Shown here one piece after another: positions 8,222-18,708 of a stretch of 64,000 nt of DNA. Made by a program: the position numbers and the translations under genes. The notes under the pieces are model-generated. The model made no database searches. It was not told where the DNA came from and worked only from the letters and a program-made list of their open reading frames with translations. This DNA is from Stappia indica (GTDB lineage Bacteria > Pseudomonadota > Alphaproteobacteria > Rhizobiales > Stappiaceae): NCBI RefSeq assembly GCF_001696535.1, contig NZ_MBQE01000001.1, positions 124,001 to 188,000 on the forward strand, written 5' to 3'. The first letter of the stretch is position 1, and each line of letters opens with the position of its first letter.

Positions 8222-8287
8222 TTATCACTTTGCCAGATTTGTCTTTTCAATCTGCAAGATCATATCGCCAATCTGACGAATTATCAC
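8222..8287. promoter_or_regulatory. Candidate AsnC/Lrp operator in the regulator-arginase intergenic region
   Basis: CAGATT (8234-8239) and AATCTG (8249-8254) form a dyad extended by TTG and CAA on the outside. A further AATCTG at 8270-8275 lies exactly 21 bases (two helical turns) after the first. The heptamer TTATCAC flanks the array on both sides (8222-8228 and 8281-8287). Phased half-sites between a regulator and its likely target suit Lrp-type wrapping. Confidence 0.45.
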
Positions 8288-8408
8288 CTGTTCGCTCACT
8301 CTTCATCCGGACATCATCCGACCTGAGCTAGGCTGTCGCTGACGGTTGCCGGATCCATTTGCCCGGCAGATCGTTGATGGATCAGACAGCAAGGCAGGAG
8401 ACGGACGC

Positions 8409-9362
8409 ATGTCGACGGACAGGACCCAACCGATTGCACTTCTTGGCGTGCCGCTCGAAGCGGGCACGGGCCGGCGCGGCGCAGCCATGGGGCCAGCGGC
8501 GCTGCGCGTTGCGGGTCTGGCCGAGCGGCTCGAGGCACTCGGCTGGTCGGTCAGCGATTTCGGCGATGTGGAACAGCTTCCTGCGGAGACAATCGGCGCG
8601 CTGCATCTCCCGGGAAGGGCACATGTGCCGGAGATTGTCGCGTCCTGGGTGCGCCCGCTGGCGCACGAAGCGCGGCGCCTGTGCGATGAAGGCTATCTGC
8701 CGGTCTTGATGGGCGGCGACCATTCGCTCTCCATGGGCTCTCTCTCCGGCGTCGCGAGCTATTGGCACGAGAAGGGCCGCCCTCTGTATGTGCTCTGGCT
8801 CGACGCGCATGCCGACTTCAACACGCCGTCGATTTCTCCCTCCGGCAACCTGCACGGCATGTCGCTGGCTCTGGCGGCGGGCGAGGAGGAACTCTTTCCC
8901 GTGATGGCCGATGCGCCGCGCGCCGTCGTCGATCCCTCGCGGATGTGCGTTTTCGGCGCTCGCTCCATCGACCCGCAAGAGCGCGAACTGCTGCGCCGCC
9001 GCGGCGTGACGGTCTGCGATATGAGGCAGATCGACGAGAATGGCGTCTCACTTCTGATGCGAGATTTTCTGAATAAGATCAGAAAGGAGAACGGAGTTCT
9101 TCACGTATCGCTTGATGTCGACTTCCTCGATCCCGGCATTGCCCCTGGTGTCGGCACGACCGTGCCGGGCGGGGCCACCTACCGCGAAGCCCATCTGGTG
9201 ATGGAGCTGCTGGAGGATGCCGGCGTCACCGTGTCGCTCGATATCGTCGAGCTCAACCCCTTCCTGGATGAACGCGGCCGCAGCGCCATTGCTCTTGCCG
9301 AGCTGGTTGCCAGCCTCTTCGGCCAGGACGTCATGGACCGCCCGACCCAGGCCTTTGCCTGA
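8409..9362 (+). CDS. rocF: Arginase
   Basis: A 317-residue Mn-dependent ureohydrolase that converts L-arginine to ornithine and urea. The manganese motifs are complete: GGDHS (102-106), DAHADFN (132-138) and SLDVDFLDP. Overall length and the [10 protein letters not shown] segment match bacterial arginase rather than agmatinase. AGGAGA lies upstream of the ATG at 8409. The next gene consumes ornithine and the divergent AsnC regulator probably controls both. Confidence 0.93.
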   Translation: MSTDRTQPIALLGVPLEAGTGRRGAAMGPAALRVAGLAERLEALGWSVSDFGDVEQLPAETIGALHLPGRAHVPEIVASWVRPLAHEARRLCDEGYLPVLMGGDHSLSMGSLSGVASYWHEKGRPLYVLWLDAHADFNTPSISPSGNLHGMSLALAAGEEELFPVMADAPRAVVDPSRMCVFGARSIDPQERELLRRRGVTVCDMRQIDENGVSLLMRDFLNKIRKENGVLHVSLDVDFLDPGIAPGVGTTVPGGATYREAHLVMELLEDAGVTVSLDIVELNPFLDERGRSAIALAELVASLFGQDVMDRPTQAFA

Positions 9363-9379
9363 ATTCTGGCAGCGAATTA

Positions 9380-10603
9380 ATGGAGATGGATGTGACCCGC
9401 CTGCCCGAAGACTATATCGCCGCCGAACATGAGCTCGGCGCGCACAACTACAAGCCGATCGACGTCGTGCTGACCCGGGGCGAGGGCGTCTGGCTGTGGG
9501 ATGTCGACGGCAACCGCTACATGGATTGCCTCGCGGCCTATTCGGCGGTCAATCAGGGGCACTGCCATCCCAAGATCCTCGCTGCGATGACCGAGCAGGC
9601 AGCCAAGCTGACGCTCACCTCCCGCGCCTTCCGCAACGATCAGCTGGCGCTTCTCTATGAGGATCTGGCCAGGCTGACGGGCGCACACAAGATCCTGCCG
9701 ATGAACTCCGGCGCTGAGGCGGTGGAAAGCGCCGTCAAGGCGGTGCGCAAGTGGGGGTATGAGGTCAAGGGCGTCCCGGCCGGCAAGGCGGAGATCATCG
9801 TCTGCGCCAACAACTTCCACGGACGCACCCTCGGCATCGTCGGGTTTTCGACCGATCCCGTGGCCCGGACCGGGTTCGGCCCGTTCGCTCCGGGCTTCCG
9901 CGTGGTGCCCTTCGGCGACATCGATGCGCTCGAGCAGGCAATCACGCCGAACACCGTCGCCTTCCTCGTCGAGCCGATCCAGGGCGAGGCCGGCATCCTG
10001 ATCCCGCCGGCCGGCTACTTCACCCGCGCCCGGGAGCTCTGCACGCAGCACAACGTCACGCTGATCCTTGACGAGATCCAGACGGGTCTGGGCCGGACCG
10101 GCAAGCTGCTTGCCGAGGAGCATGAGGGCATCGAGGCGGACGTTACGCTCGTCGGCAAGGCGCTGTCGGGCGGCTTCTATCCTGTCTCTGCGGTGCTCTC
10201 CAACTCGGAGGTGCTGGGCGTCCTGCAGCCGGGCGAGCATGGCTCGACCTTCGGCGGCAATCCGCTGGCCTGCGCGGTTGCCCGGGCAGCGCTCCAGGTG
10301 CTGGTCGAGGAAGGGATGATCGAGAATGCCGAACGACAGGGGCAGCGCTTCATCGAAGGCCTGCGCTCGATCCGCTCCAACGCCGTGCGCGACGTGCGCG
10401 GTCGCGGTCTGATGCTGGCCGTCGAGCTGCATCCGGAGGCCGGCGGCGCCCGCGCCTATTGCGAGGTGCTCAGGGAGCAGGGAATCCTTGCGAAGGACAC
10501 CCATGACCATACGATCCGCATCGCCCCGCCGCTGGTCATCACCGCCGACGAGGTTGACTGGGCGCTCGAGCGCTTCGACACGGTACTAACGACAAGCAAA
10601 TAA
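9380..10603 (+). CDS. rocD: Ornithine aminotransferase
   Basis: A 407-residue class III PLP aminotransferase that moves the delta-amino group of ornithine to 2-oxoglutarate, giving glutamate-5-semialdehyde. The segment [22 protein letters not shown] is diagnostic for ornithine-specific enzymes. [14 protein letters not shown] (229-242) and the PLP lysine in LVGKALSGG (about K260) are intact. It lies 17 bases after arginase. The start is uncertain: ATG at 9380 has no clear ribosome-binding site, and the GTG at 9392 has TGGAG at good distance. Confidence 0.95.
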   Translation: MEMDVTRLPEDYIAAEHELGAHNYKPIDVVLTRGEGVWLWDVDGNRYMDCLAAYSAVNQGHCHPKILAAMTEQAAKLTLTSRAFRNDQLALLYEDLARLTGAHKILPMNSGAEAVESAVKAVRKWGYEVKGVPAGKAEIIVCANNFHGRTLGIVGFSTDPVARTGFGPFAPGFRVVPFGDIDALEQAITPNTVAFLVEPIQGEAGILIPPAGYFTRARELCTQHNVTLILDEIQTGLGRTGKLLAEEHEGIEADVTLVGKALSGGFYPVSAVLSNSEVLGVLQPGEHGSTFGGNPLACAVARAALQVLVEEGMIENAERQGQRFIEGLRSIRSNAVRDVRGRGLMLAVELHPEAGGARAYCEVLREQGILAKDTHDHTIRIAPPLVITADEVDWALERFDTVLTTSK

Positions 10604-10758
10604 TGTGACTTTAGCAAATCGCACTCGTTAAATTTCTGGAGCAGCTTGGTGCGTTCAGATAGATTTTTGCCAACAACGGCGGATCGCAAGCGTGTTTCCA
10701 CGCAGTGTCGACCGCCAGGCAGAATCCGGGGCGGTCCCCCTGTATGGACATGCTCCCA

Positions 10759-10790
10759 GGGCGGAGTGGCAGCGTGCTGCCACTCCGCCC
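10759..10790. repeat. Perfect 15-bp inverted repeat upstream of the desaturase-family gene
   Basis: GGGCGGAGTGGCAGC (10759-10773), GT, GCTGCCACTCCGCCC (10776-10790). A T-containing tract (ATTGTGTTTC) follows, so it may be the terminator of rocF-rocD. It could equally be an operator, since the next start codon is only 24 bases downstream. Confidence 0.65.
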
Positions 10791-10813
10791 ATTGTGTTTC
10801 GGGGCGCGTTTGC

Positions 10814-11635
10814 ATGGGAACTGTCGAGTATCTGGTGAACGTCGCCCTGGAATTCCTGCCGTTCCACGCGGCAGCCTATGGAACGAATGTCACTCTGTAT
10901 TTTGCAACCGGCCTGGTGTTGGACGCAATTCAGTCCCGCTATCCGGAGCGGCGCATTCAAAAGCGCCGCCGTGGCGAGATACGAAAGTGGCGCGAGATCC
11001 GCCAGAGCCTGTTATCCCTGACCGTTACCTCGGGATGCATCGCCGCGGGTGTTTTCGCATCGGTGAAGGGCTGGACCCTTGTCGCACCGCTTCCGCTCAC
11101 ATGGTGGTCGGCAGTGCTGATGTTCGTGGTCTCCGTCATCGCCTTCGATGCCTGGTTCTACTGGGGCCATCGACTGATGCACAGCCCGCGGCTCTACCGC
11201 TTCCATGCAGAGCATCACCAATCCGTGGCGCCCACCGTGTGGAGCACCTACAACGACAGCCTTGTCGATGCGTTCGTGATGCAGAGTTATTACCTCTGGA
11301 TTCCCTTCTTGCTGCCTATCCCGATCGAGATCTTGGTCCTCCACAGGCTCGTCGATCATGTCAACGGAACGATCGGCCATTCGGGCTTCGAATTCTACGC
11401 ATCCCCGTTGGTACGCGTGCCTTCGCCAATGGTGTGCGTGACTTTTCATGATCAGCACCATTCCCGGTTCCGCTACAACTACGCCAACTTCTTCTCGTTC
11501 TGGGATCGGGTGTGCGGAACGCTGCATCCCTGTTACGATCAGGAAGTCCGTCGTCTGGAGAAATGGGAAGAGGGACAGGAGGAGGGAGACCAGCCTGGAG
11601 AACCACGCGTGATCCCGAGGGGGGCTTCTCGCTAG
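10814..11635 (+). CDS. Fatty acid hydroxylase / sterol desaturase family membrane protein
   Basis: A 273-residue integral membrane di-iron protein. The histidine clusters are present: HRLMH (119-123), HAEHHQ (131-136), a DHVNGTIGHSGFEF region and FHDQHHSRFRYNYANFFSFWD near the C-terminus, separated by hydrophobic helices. The family hydroxylates or desaturates lipids, carotenoids or sterols, and the substrate is not evident. The ATG at 10814 gives a natural N-terminus. An in-frame extension to 10646 crosses the inverted repeat and looks non-coding. Its stop overlaps the stop of the convergent next gene. Confidence 0.85.
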   Translation: MGTVEYLVNVALEFLPFHAAAYGTNVTLYFATGLVLDAIQSRYPERRIQKRRRGEIRKWREIRQSLLSLTVTSGCIAAGVFASVKGWTLVAPLPLTWWSAVLMFVVSVIAFDAWFYWGHRLMHSPRLYRFHAEHHQSVAPTVWSTYNDSLVDAFVMQSYYLWIPFLLPIPIEILVLHRLVDHVNGTIGHSGFEFYASPLVRVPSPMVCVTFHDQHHSRFRYNYANFFSFWDRVCGTLHPCYDQEVRRLEKWEEGQEEGDQPGEPRVIPRGASR

Positions 11636-12258
11636 GAAGCGCTCCGGCGCGCCAGATCGTGGCGCGAGGCATTGTCATTGTCCGGAACGACGGTCCACGA
11701 ACGATAGACAGGATGCGCGTCGCGCATGCGGTCGTACAGCGCCACCATGCCGGCCAGGAATGCCATCTTCGCCGCATAGGTGACCACGGTGCCGAAGATG
11801 ACCATCGAGAGGTTCAGAGTCATCGCGCCCCACATGCCCAGTGCAAAGCCGGCGGAGGTGCCAAGCGACAGCAGGATGGCGCGGCGGTTGTCGTCCGAGG
11901 GGATCGGCACGACGGCCCGGTTGATCCAGACCCGTTCGCCGAAGGTCGCGCGCGCATGCCAGGTATCCAGCCGCCGCGGCGGCGAGAAGATGCGCGGGTT
12001 GAGCCACAGCCAGAGGCAAACGGTTGCGATCGAAAGGCCGGCCAGCGGCCAGCCGAACCAGCCGTGCGACCAGACCGCAAGGTAGAGCAGGGGGAGGGTG
12101 GCGAAGCGCGTCCACACGCTCCATCCGCTCGCATGGCGGTGCCAGACATCCGCATCCATGCCGAGCATGCGCAAGCGGCCGGCATTCATCGGCCGATAGA
12201 CCGAATAGCGCGCGGGTTTCGGCCGAAACTGGGCCTTTTGCTGTTGCATCTCTCGCAT
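11632..12258 (-). CDS. DUF6653-like membrane protein
   Basis: A protein of up to 208 residues with hydrophobic segments around 50-68, 72-88, 128-148 and 150-172. The HASGWSVWTRFATLPLLYLAVWSHGWFGW stretch, followed by LNPRIFSPPRRLDTWHARATFGERVW, is what I recall of the DUF6653 family of unknown function. The first 23 residues (Gln/Arg-rich) may not be translated, since an ATG at residue 24 is an alternative start. It is convergent with the desaturase-family gene, overlapping by four bases. Confidence 0.65.
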   Translation of the reverse strand: MREMQQQKAQFRPKPARYSVYRPMNAGRLRMLGMDADVWHRHASGWSVWTRFATLPLLYLAVWSHGWFGWPLAGLSIATVCLWLWLNPRIFSPPRRLDTWHARATFGERVWINRAVVPIPSDDNRRAILLSLGTSAGFALGMWGAMTLNLSMVIFGTVVTYAAKMAFLAGMVALYDRMRDAHPVYRSWTVVPDNDNASRHDLARRSAS

Positions 12259-12399
12259 CTCTTGCGAAGTCCGGGCTGTGCTCCCTGTTACAGGAGGCTG
12301 CTGCGACCCGGTGGACGTTTCCTCAAGCCGACGAGTTTAACGCAGCCGCCTGTGTCTTGCCATCGGAGATGCCCGACATGGTTTTCAGGGGTTAAGCGG

Positions 12400-14205
12400 T
12401 CACGAGATCGACTTGACGAAGCTCCCCGGCGCGTCCTCGATGATCCTCATCCGGTTGGCCCCTGGCTTGCGGGGCTTTGTCGTGGACCCTTCGTGTGTGC
12501 GGATCCAGCTGTCCCAGTGCGGCCACCAGGAGCCGGGATGCTCCTTCGCCTTGGTGAGCCATGCCTCGTAGTCGCCCTTCGGGCGCGGGCCCGTCCAGTA
12601 CTGGTATTTGTTGCGGGCAGGCGGGTTGACGACGCCGGCGATGTGGCCGGATCCGGACAGCACATAGTCGACCGGTCCGCCGAAGAACTGCGAGCCCAGG
12701 AACACCGACTGCGGCGGCGCGATGTGATCCTCGCGGGTGGCGAGATTGTAGATCGGGATCTTCACCTTGCCGAGGTCGAGCTTCTCGCCGCCGATTTCCA
12801 TCGAGCCCTTGCTGAGCCGATTCTCCAGATAGCAGTTGCGCAGGTAGAACGAGTGGTTCGCCGCCGGCATGCGTGTGGAATCCGAGTTCCAGTACAGCAG
12901 GTCGAACGGAAACGGCTCCCGTCCTTTCAGGTAGTTGTTGACCACGTAGGGCCAGATCAGATCGTTCGAGCGCAGAAGGTTGAAGGCCGACGCCATTTTC
13001 GAGCCGTCGAGATAGCCCTTTTCGCCCATGCGCCGCTCGACGGCCTGGATCTGCTCTTCATCGACGAAGACCTTCAGGTCGCCGGCATGGGTGAAGTCAA
13101 CCTGGGTGGTGAAGAAGGTGGCGCTGGCGATGCGATCATCGCCCGTCGCCGCCATGTAGGCGAGGGTAACGCCGAGCAGAGTTCCGCCGACGCAGTAGCC
13201 GATGGCATTGACCTTCTCTTCGCGCGTCGCCTTGCGGATGACGTCCAGAGACTCCAGGATGCCTTCGCGCATGTAGTGCTCGAAGCTCTTCTGTGCCTGC
13301 CGTTCGTCCGGGTTGACCCAGGAAATGACGAAGACGGTGTGCCCCTGATCCACCGCCCATTTGATGAACGACTTCTCGGGCGTCAGGTCGAGGATGTAGT
13401 ACTTGTTGATCCAGGGCGGCACGATCAGCAGCGGCCGCTTCAGCACGGTTTCCGTCGTCGGCTCGTACTGGATCAGCTGACGCACGTCGTTCTGGGCGAT
13501 CACCTTGCCGGGGGTCAGGGCCAGGTTCGTGCCGACGCGAAACTTGGTCGGGTCCGACTGGCGGATCTTCAGATCTCCCTTGCCGGCCTCGATGTCCTCG
13601 GCAAGCAGCTTCATGCCGCGCACCAGATTCTCGCCGTTGGATTCCAGCGTCTCGCGCAGCAGCTCGGGATTGGTCAGGATGAAGTTCGAGGGAGACAGCG
13701 CATTGGCGATCTGCTTGACGTAGAAATCGGCCTTGTGGCGCGTGTGCTCGTCCAGGTCGGACGCCTCCACCACCATCTGCTCGGCCCATTGCGAGGTGAT
13801 GAGGTAAAGCTGCTTCACGAAGTCGAAAAACTGGTTCTCGCTCCATTCCGGATCGCCGAAGCGCTTGTCGCGCGGGTCGGGACTGGCAGCGGGTAGGGCC
13901 TGTTCTCCCATCATCCGCTTCAGCGAGGAATTCCACAGGTCGATATACTTGCCCCATAGCCGCGTCTGCGCTTCGAGCGCGCGCTGCGGGTCGGACAGCC
14001 AGTACTCGCCGACCTGCGCCAGGGTCTTGAAGATCACTGTCAGTTCGTCGCTGGTCTCTGGCTTGATCTCGCCCTTCTCGCGCGGCTCGACATAGGCCGC
14101 CATGGCCCGTCCGGCATTTTCGATGATGCGGCCGAAGTTCTGAGCAAACGCCTCTGGATTCTTGACGATATACTGCAACAGCGGACTGGTTTTTTCGTCA
14201 GTCAT
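12400..14205 (-). CDS. phaC: Class I poly(3-hydroxyalkanoate) synthase
   Basis: A 601-residue PHA synthase that polymerises (R)-3-hydroxyacyl-CoA into storage granules. The N-terminal PhaC domain (about 80-260) is followed by an alpha/beta hydrolase core. The lipase-like box GYCVGG places the nucleophile at C338. The Asp of [12 protein letters not shown] and the His of [13 protein letters not shown] complete the triad. Length fits class I (PhaE/R-independent). The start is the ATG at 14203-14205, downstream of GGAGGA. A GTG six codons earlier overlaps that ribosome-binding site. No phaA, phaB or phasin gene is adjacent. Confidence 0.96.
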   Translation of the reverse strand: MTDEKTSPLLQYIVKNPEAFAQNFGRIIENAGRAMAAYVEPREKGEIKPETSDELTVIFKTLAQVGEYWLSDPQRALEAQTRLWGKYIDLWNSSLKRMMGEQALPAASPDPRDKRFGDPEWSENQFFDFVKQLYLITSQWAEQMVVEASDLDEHTRHKADFYVKQIANALSPSNFILTNPELLRETLESNGENLVRGMKLLAEDIEAGKGDLKIRQSDPTKFRVGTNLALTPGKVIAQNDVRQLIQYEPTTETVLKRPLLIVPPWINKYYILDLTPEKSFIKWAVDQGHTVFVISWVNPDERQAQKSFEHYMREGILESLDVIRKATREEKVNAIGYCVGGTLLGVTLAYMAATGDDRIASATFFTTQVDFTHAGDLKVFVDEEQIQAVERRMGEKGYLDGSKMASAFNLLRSNDLIWPYVVNNYLKGREPFPFDLLYWNSDSTRMPAANHSFYLRNCYLENRLSKGSMEIGGEKLDLGKVKIPIYNLATREDHIAPPQSVFLGSQFFGGPVDYVLSGSGHIAGVVNPPARNKYQYWTGPRPKGDYEAWLTKAKEHPGSWWPHWDSWIRTHEGSTTKPRKPGANRMRIIEDAPGSFVKSIS

Positions 14206-14436
14206 CCCTGGCGTATCCTCCACTCTGGTACCCGGTTGCCCTCAGCGATCGCATCGTGGATGCGGATCTGTCCGGCGACCATTTTCGACCCCCGTTTGCA
14301 CACCTTGTCCGCTTGACGCCATAATAGGGCTTGATGACGTCGGACTGACAAGTTGGACAAAGCGCTTACAATGTCGTACGTCCCCATCAGCTTGCAAGCG
14401 GTGACGCTCGGGAAATTCGTGCAGGACCACGGTTAC

Positions 14437-14883
14437 ATGCGTGCAACGGTCTTCACCACCATTTTGGCTTCGGCGCTCGTCGCCGGATGCGCCTACGCGC
14501 CTTCCGGCACGTTGATCGACGCTCTCGAGCCGGAGGGGGCTTCGCGTGCGGCCATGACGCCCCCCGTTGAGTCCACGCCGACGGCAGCCGAGCCGATGGC
14601 GCCGCTGACGCCGCCTGTCGCCTACGGGCCGACCGGCATGCCCGCCGTTTCGGGGCCGGTCGCGGAACGGGGAATCGCGGGGCCTTCGTCGACGCGGGAT
14701 GCCGAAGGACTGCTCACCGAGGATGCGGCCGCAGCTACGCGCAGCCAGCTTCAGGAAATCGCGCGCTCGCGCGGCGGCTCCCGTGCCGCGGTATCCAGCA
14801 ACGTCAATCAGCTGAAGATGCTCGGCGAGAGCCATGGCGCACGCGCCATTTCCGAGATCGAGGCGGACGGCGCAAGCGAATAG
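14437..14883 (+). CDS. Predicted lipoprotein, unknown function
   Basis: A 148-residue protein with a short lipoprotein signal peptide. MRATVFTTILASALVAGC ends in a lipobox (LVAG-C) with the lipidated cysteine at residue 18. The mature part is Pro/Ala/Thr-rich and probably disordered for about 90 residues, then has a predicted helix (AAATRSQLQEIARSRGG). AGGA precedes the ATG at 14437. Longer in-frame starts would bury the signal peptide. No enzymatic motif is seen. It is divergent from phaC. Confidence 0.65.
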   Translation: MRATVFTTILASALVAGCAYAPSGTLIDALEPEGASRAAMTPPVESTPTAAEPMAPLTPPVAYGPTGMPAVSGPVAERGIAGPSSTRDAEGLLTEDAAAATRSQLQEIARSRGGSRAAVSSNVNQLKMLGESHGARAISEIEADGASE

Positions 14884-15057
14884 GGTCGCTACAGGCTTTC
14901 CAACGCGGATATTTTGGCCTCAACGCCTTTTTGCCGATGCGCAGCGGCCCGGCCACTGGTATGTAGCCGCCGTTCGGCGTCGTGCCTCGGCCGATGCCTT
15001 GTATGCGCCCGAACGAGAGGCGCGCGCAGACCACGCTTTGCGGGTGAGGATTGGACC

Positions 15058-16275
<1,218 letters not shown>

Positions 16276-16326
16276 GGGCGTGCCGCCTCGCGCGGCGCGT
16301 CACTCCTCAAACGGATCGCGATCTTC

Positions 16327-17649
16327 ATGAAATCTGAATTGCGCGTCGGCGTTGCCGGCCTCGGAACGGTTGGTGCCTCGCTTGTTCGTCTGCTTCGCCG
16401 CAAGGCGGACAGTTTTGCCGCCCGGTGCGGCCGCCCCGTCACCGTAACCGGCGTCTCGGCGCGCGATCGCTCCCGCGACCGCGGTATCGATCTCTCCGGC
16501 ACCGCGTGGTTCGACCGTTCGGAAGATCTCGCGGTTTCTCCGGATATCGACGTTTTCGTCGAGCTGATCGGCGGCGACAACGGCCCGGCAGAGGCGAGCG
16601 TGCGCGCCGCCCTTGCCGCCGGCAAGCATGTCGTGACCGCCAACAAGGCGCTGCTCGCCCGTCATGGTGTCGAGCTTGCCCGCCTTGCCGAGGAAAACGG
16701 CGTCAGCCTTGCCTTCGAGGCTGCCGCTGCCGGCGGCATTCCGGTCATCAAGGCGGTGCGCGAGTCGCTGGCCGGCAATGACATCTCGCGGATCTATGGC
16801 ATCCTCAACGGCACCTGCAATTACATCCTGACCCGGATGGAGCAGGAGGGGCTGGACTTTTCCGAGTGCCTCGCCGATGCGCAGCGGCTCGGCTATGCCG
16901 AGGCCGATCCGACCTTCGATATCGAAGGCTTCGACACCGCCCACAAGCTGGCGCTGCTGACCTCGCTCGCCTTCGGCAACGAGATCGACGCAGACGCGAT
17001 CTATATCGAGGGCATCTCCTCGATCACCCGTGCCGACATCGAAGCGGCGACCGAACTCGGATACCGCATCAAGCTGCTTGGCGTTGCCCAGAAGACCGAC
17101 AGCGGCATTGAGCAGCGCGTTCATCCGACCATGGTGCCGCGGGCTTCGGCCATCGCGCGCATCGATGGCGTGTTGAACGCGGTCGCAATCGACGGCGACG
17201 CCGTCGGCGAGGTCGTGCTCGTCGGCCCCGGTGCCGGCGGCAATGCCACCGCATCGGCTGTCCTCGGCGACATCGCCGATATCGCCCGCGGTCTTGCGAT
17301 CCCCGCTCTGGGCCGTCCCGTCGGCAAGCTGTCTCCCTACAAGGCCGCGCGCATGCGCATGCACGAGGGCGGCTACTACATCCGCCTTGCGGTCTATGAT
17401 CGCCCCGGAGCCTTTGCCGAGATCGCCCGGATCATGGCCGGGGAGGGCATCTCGCTGGAATCCATCGTCCAGCGCGACCGTACTCGCCGCGTTGGCGACC
17501 AGACCCCGCATGGCGACACGCCGCAACCGGTGATCCTGATCACCTATGAAACCACCGAGGCCGCGGTGAAGCGGGCTCTTGCGACGATTTCCGCTCAGAA
17601 CGTCGTCGCCGGAACCCCGCAGCTCATCCGTATCGAGAAACTCGGCTGA
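16327..17649 (+). CDS. hom: Homoserine dehydrogenase
   Basis: A 440-residue enzyme reducing aspartate semialdehyde to homoserine, the branch point to Thr and Met. It has an N-terminal NAD(P) Rossmann motif (VAGLGTVGASLV), a catalytic domain with NKALLARHG, GILNGTCNYILT and EADPTFDIEGFDTAHKLALL, and a C-terminal ACT regulatory domain (YYIRLAVYDRPGAFAEIARIM), which suggests threonine feedback. It fits functionally with metY elsewhere in the window. It is 51 bases after the aminotransferase gene. Confidence 0.97.
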   Translation: MKSELRVGVAGLGTVGASLVRLLRRKADSFAARCGRPVTVTGVSARDRSRDRGIDLSGTAWFDRSEDLAVSPDIDVFVELIGGDNGPAEASVRAALAAGKHVVTANKALLARHGVELARLAEENGVSLAFEAAAAGGIPVIKAVRESLAGNDISRIYGILNGTCNYILTRMEQEGLDFSECLADAQRLGYAEADPTFDIEGFDTAHKLALLTSLAFGNEIDADAIYIEGISSITRADIEAATELGYRIKLLGVAQKTDSGIEQRVHPTMVPRASAIARIDGVLNAVAIDGDAVGEVVLVGPGAGGNATASAVLGDIADIARGLAIPALGRPVGKLSPYKAARMRMHEGGYYIRLAVYDRPGAFAEIARIMAGEGISLESIVQRDRTRRVGDQTPHGDTPQPVILITYETTEAAVKRALATISAQNVVAGTPQLIRIEKLG

Positions 17650-17687
17650 CCGATCCGACCCTGTCACGCGCCTTTCGAGGAACCCTG

Positions 17688-18686
17688 ATGCCCAGCAACG
17701 CAGACCTTCATAGCGAAGCACTCGACCGTATCCTGACCCTGGAACTCGCCCGCGTTACCGAGCGTGCCGCCGTCGGCGCCGCTCGCCTGCGCGGCCGCGG
17801 CGACGAGAAGGCCGCCGACCAGGCGGCGGTCGACGCCATGCGCCGGGAGCTCAACCGTCTGCCGATCGACGGCACGGTGACCATCGGCGAGGGCGAGCGC
17901 GACGAGGCGCCGATGCTCTACATCGGCGAGAAGGTCGGCACGGGCGAGGGACCTGCGGTCGATATCGCTCTCGACCCGCTCGAGGGCACCACGATCTGCG
18001 CCAAGAACCTGCCGAATTCGCTGGCCGTCATCGCGATGGCGCCGAAGGGCGGCCTGCTCAATGCGCCGGACAGCTACATGGAAAAGATTGCCATCGGCCC
18101 GGGCTATCCCGCCGGCCTGGTCGATCTCGATGCGCCGGTCGCCGACAACATCAATGCCCTGGCCAAGGCCAAGGGCGTTCCGGTCGCCGAGATCACCGCT
18201 TGCGTGCTCGACCGTCCGCGTCATGCCCGCCTGATCGAAGACCTGCGTGCCACCGGCGTCGCGGTTCGCCTGATCGGCGATGGCGACGTGGCCGGCGTCA
18301 TCCACACCACGGACCCGCAGGAAACCGGCATCGACATCTACATGGGCATCGGCGGTGCGCCGGAAGGCGTGCTCGCGGCGGCAGCGCTGCGTTGCATCGG
18401 TGGCCAGATGCAGGGCCGTCTGGTGATCACCCGCGACGAGCAGATCGAGCGCGCCGGCCGCATGGGCATCGACGACATCCATCGCAAGTACACGATGGAA
18501 GAAATGGCCCGCGGCGACGACGTGCTGTTTGCAGCCACCGGCGTGACCGACGGCAACTTCCTGCAGGGCGTGCGCTTCGGCCGCGGCGACATCACCACCC
18601 ACACCGTGGTCATGCGCGCGGCGACCGGTACGGTGCGCTACATCAAGGCGCGCCACACCCAGCTCGACAAGTTCCACCTCGACTGA
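17688..18686 (+). CDS. glpX: Class II fructose-1,6-bisphosphatase
   Basis: A 332-residue GlpX-type phosphatase acting in gluconeogenesis (and as sedoheptulose bisphosphatase in some bacteria). DGTVTIGEGERDEAPML, the metal-binding ALDPLEGTTICAKNLPNS motif and GIGGAPEGVLAAAALRCIGGQMQGRL are class II signatures. GAGGAA precedes the ATG. It lies 38 bases after hom and 22 before recJ, a conserved Rhizobiales arrangement. Confidence 0.96.
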   Translation: MPSNADLHSEALDRILTLELARVTERAAVGAARLRGRGDEKAADQAAVDAMRRELNRLPIDGTVTIGEGERDEAPMLYIGEKVGTGEGPAVDIALDPLEGTTICAKNLPNSLAVIAMAPKGGLLNAPDSYMEKIAIGPGYPAGLVDLDAPVADNINALAKAKGVPVAEITACVLDRPRHARLIEDLRATGVAVRLIGDGDVAGVIHTTDPQETGIDIYMGIGGAPEGVLAAAALRCIGGQMQGRLVITRDEQIERAGRMGIDDIHRKYTMEEMARGDDVLFAATGVTDGNFLQGVRFGRGDITTHTVVMRAATGTVRYIKARHTQLDKFHLD

Positions 18687-18708
18687 GCAAAGAGGCCGCT
18701 CCCGCCAT

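Noticed and set aside
11512-13896. 794-codon plus-strand open frame
   Set aside because: Antisense to phaC and the DUF6653-like gene, with His/Arg/Asp-rich translation typical of the complement of a GC-rich gene.
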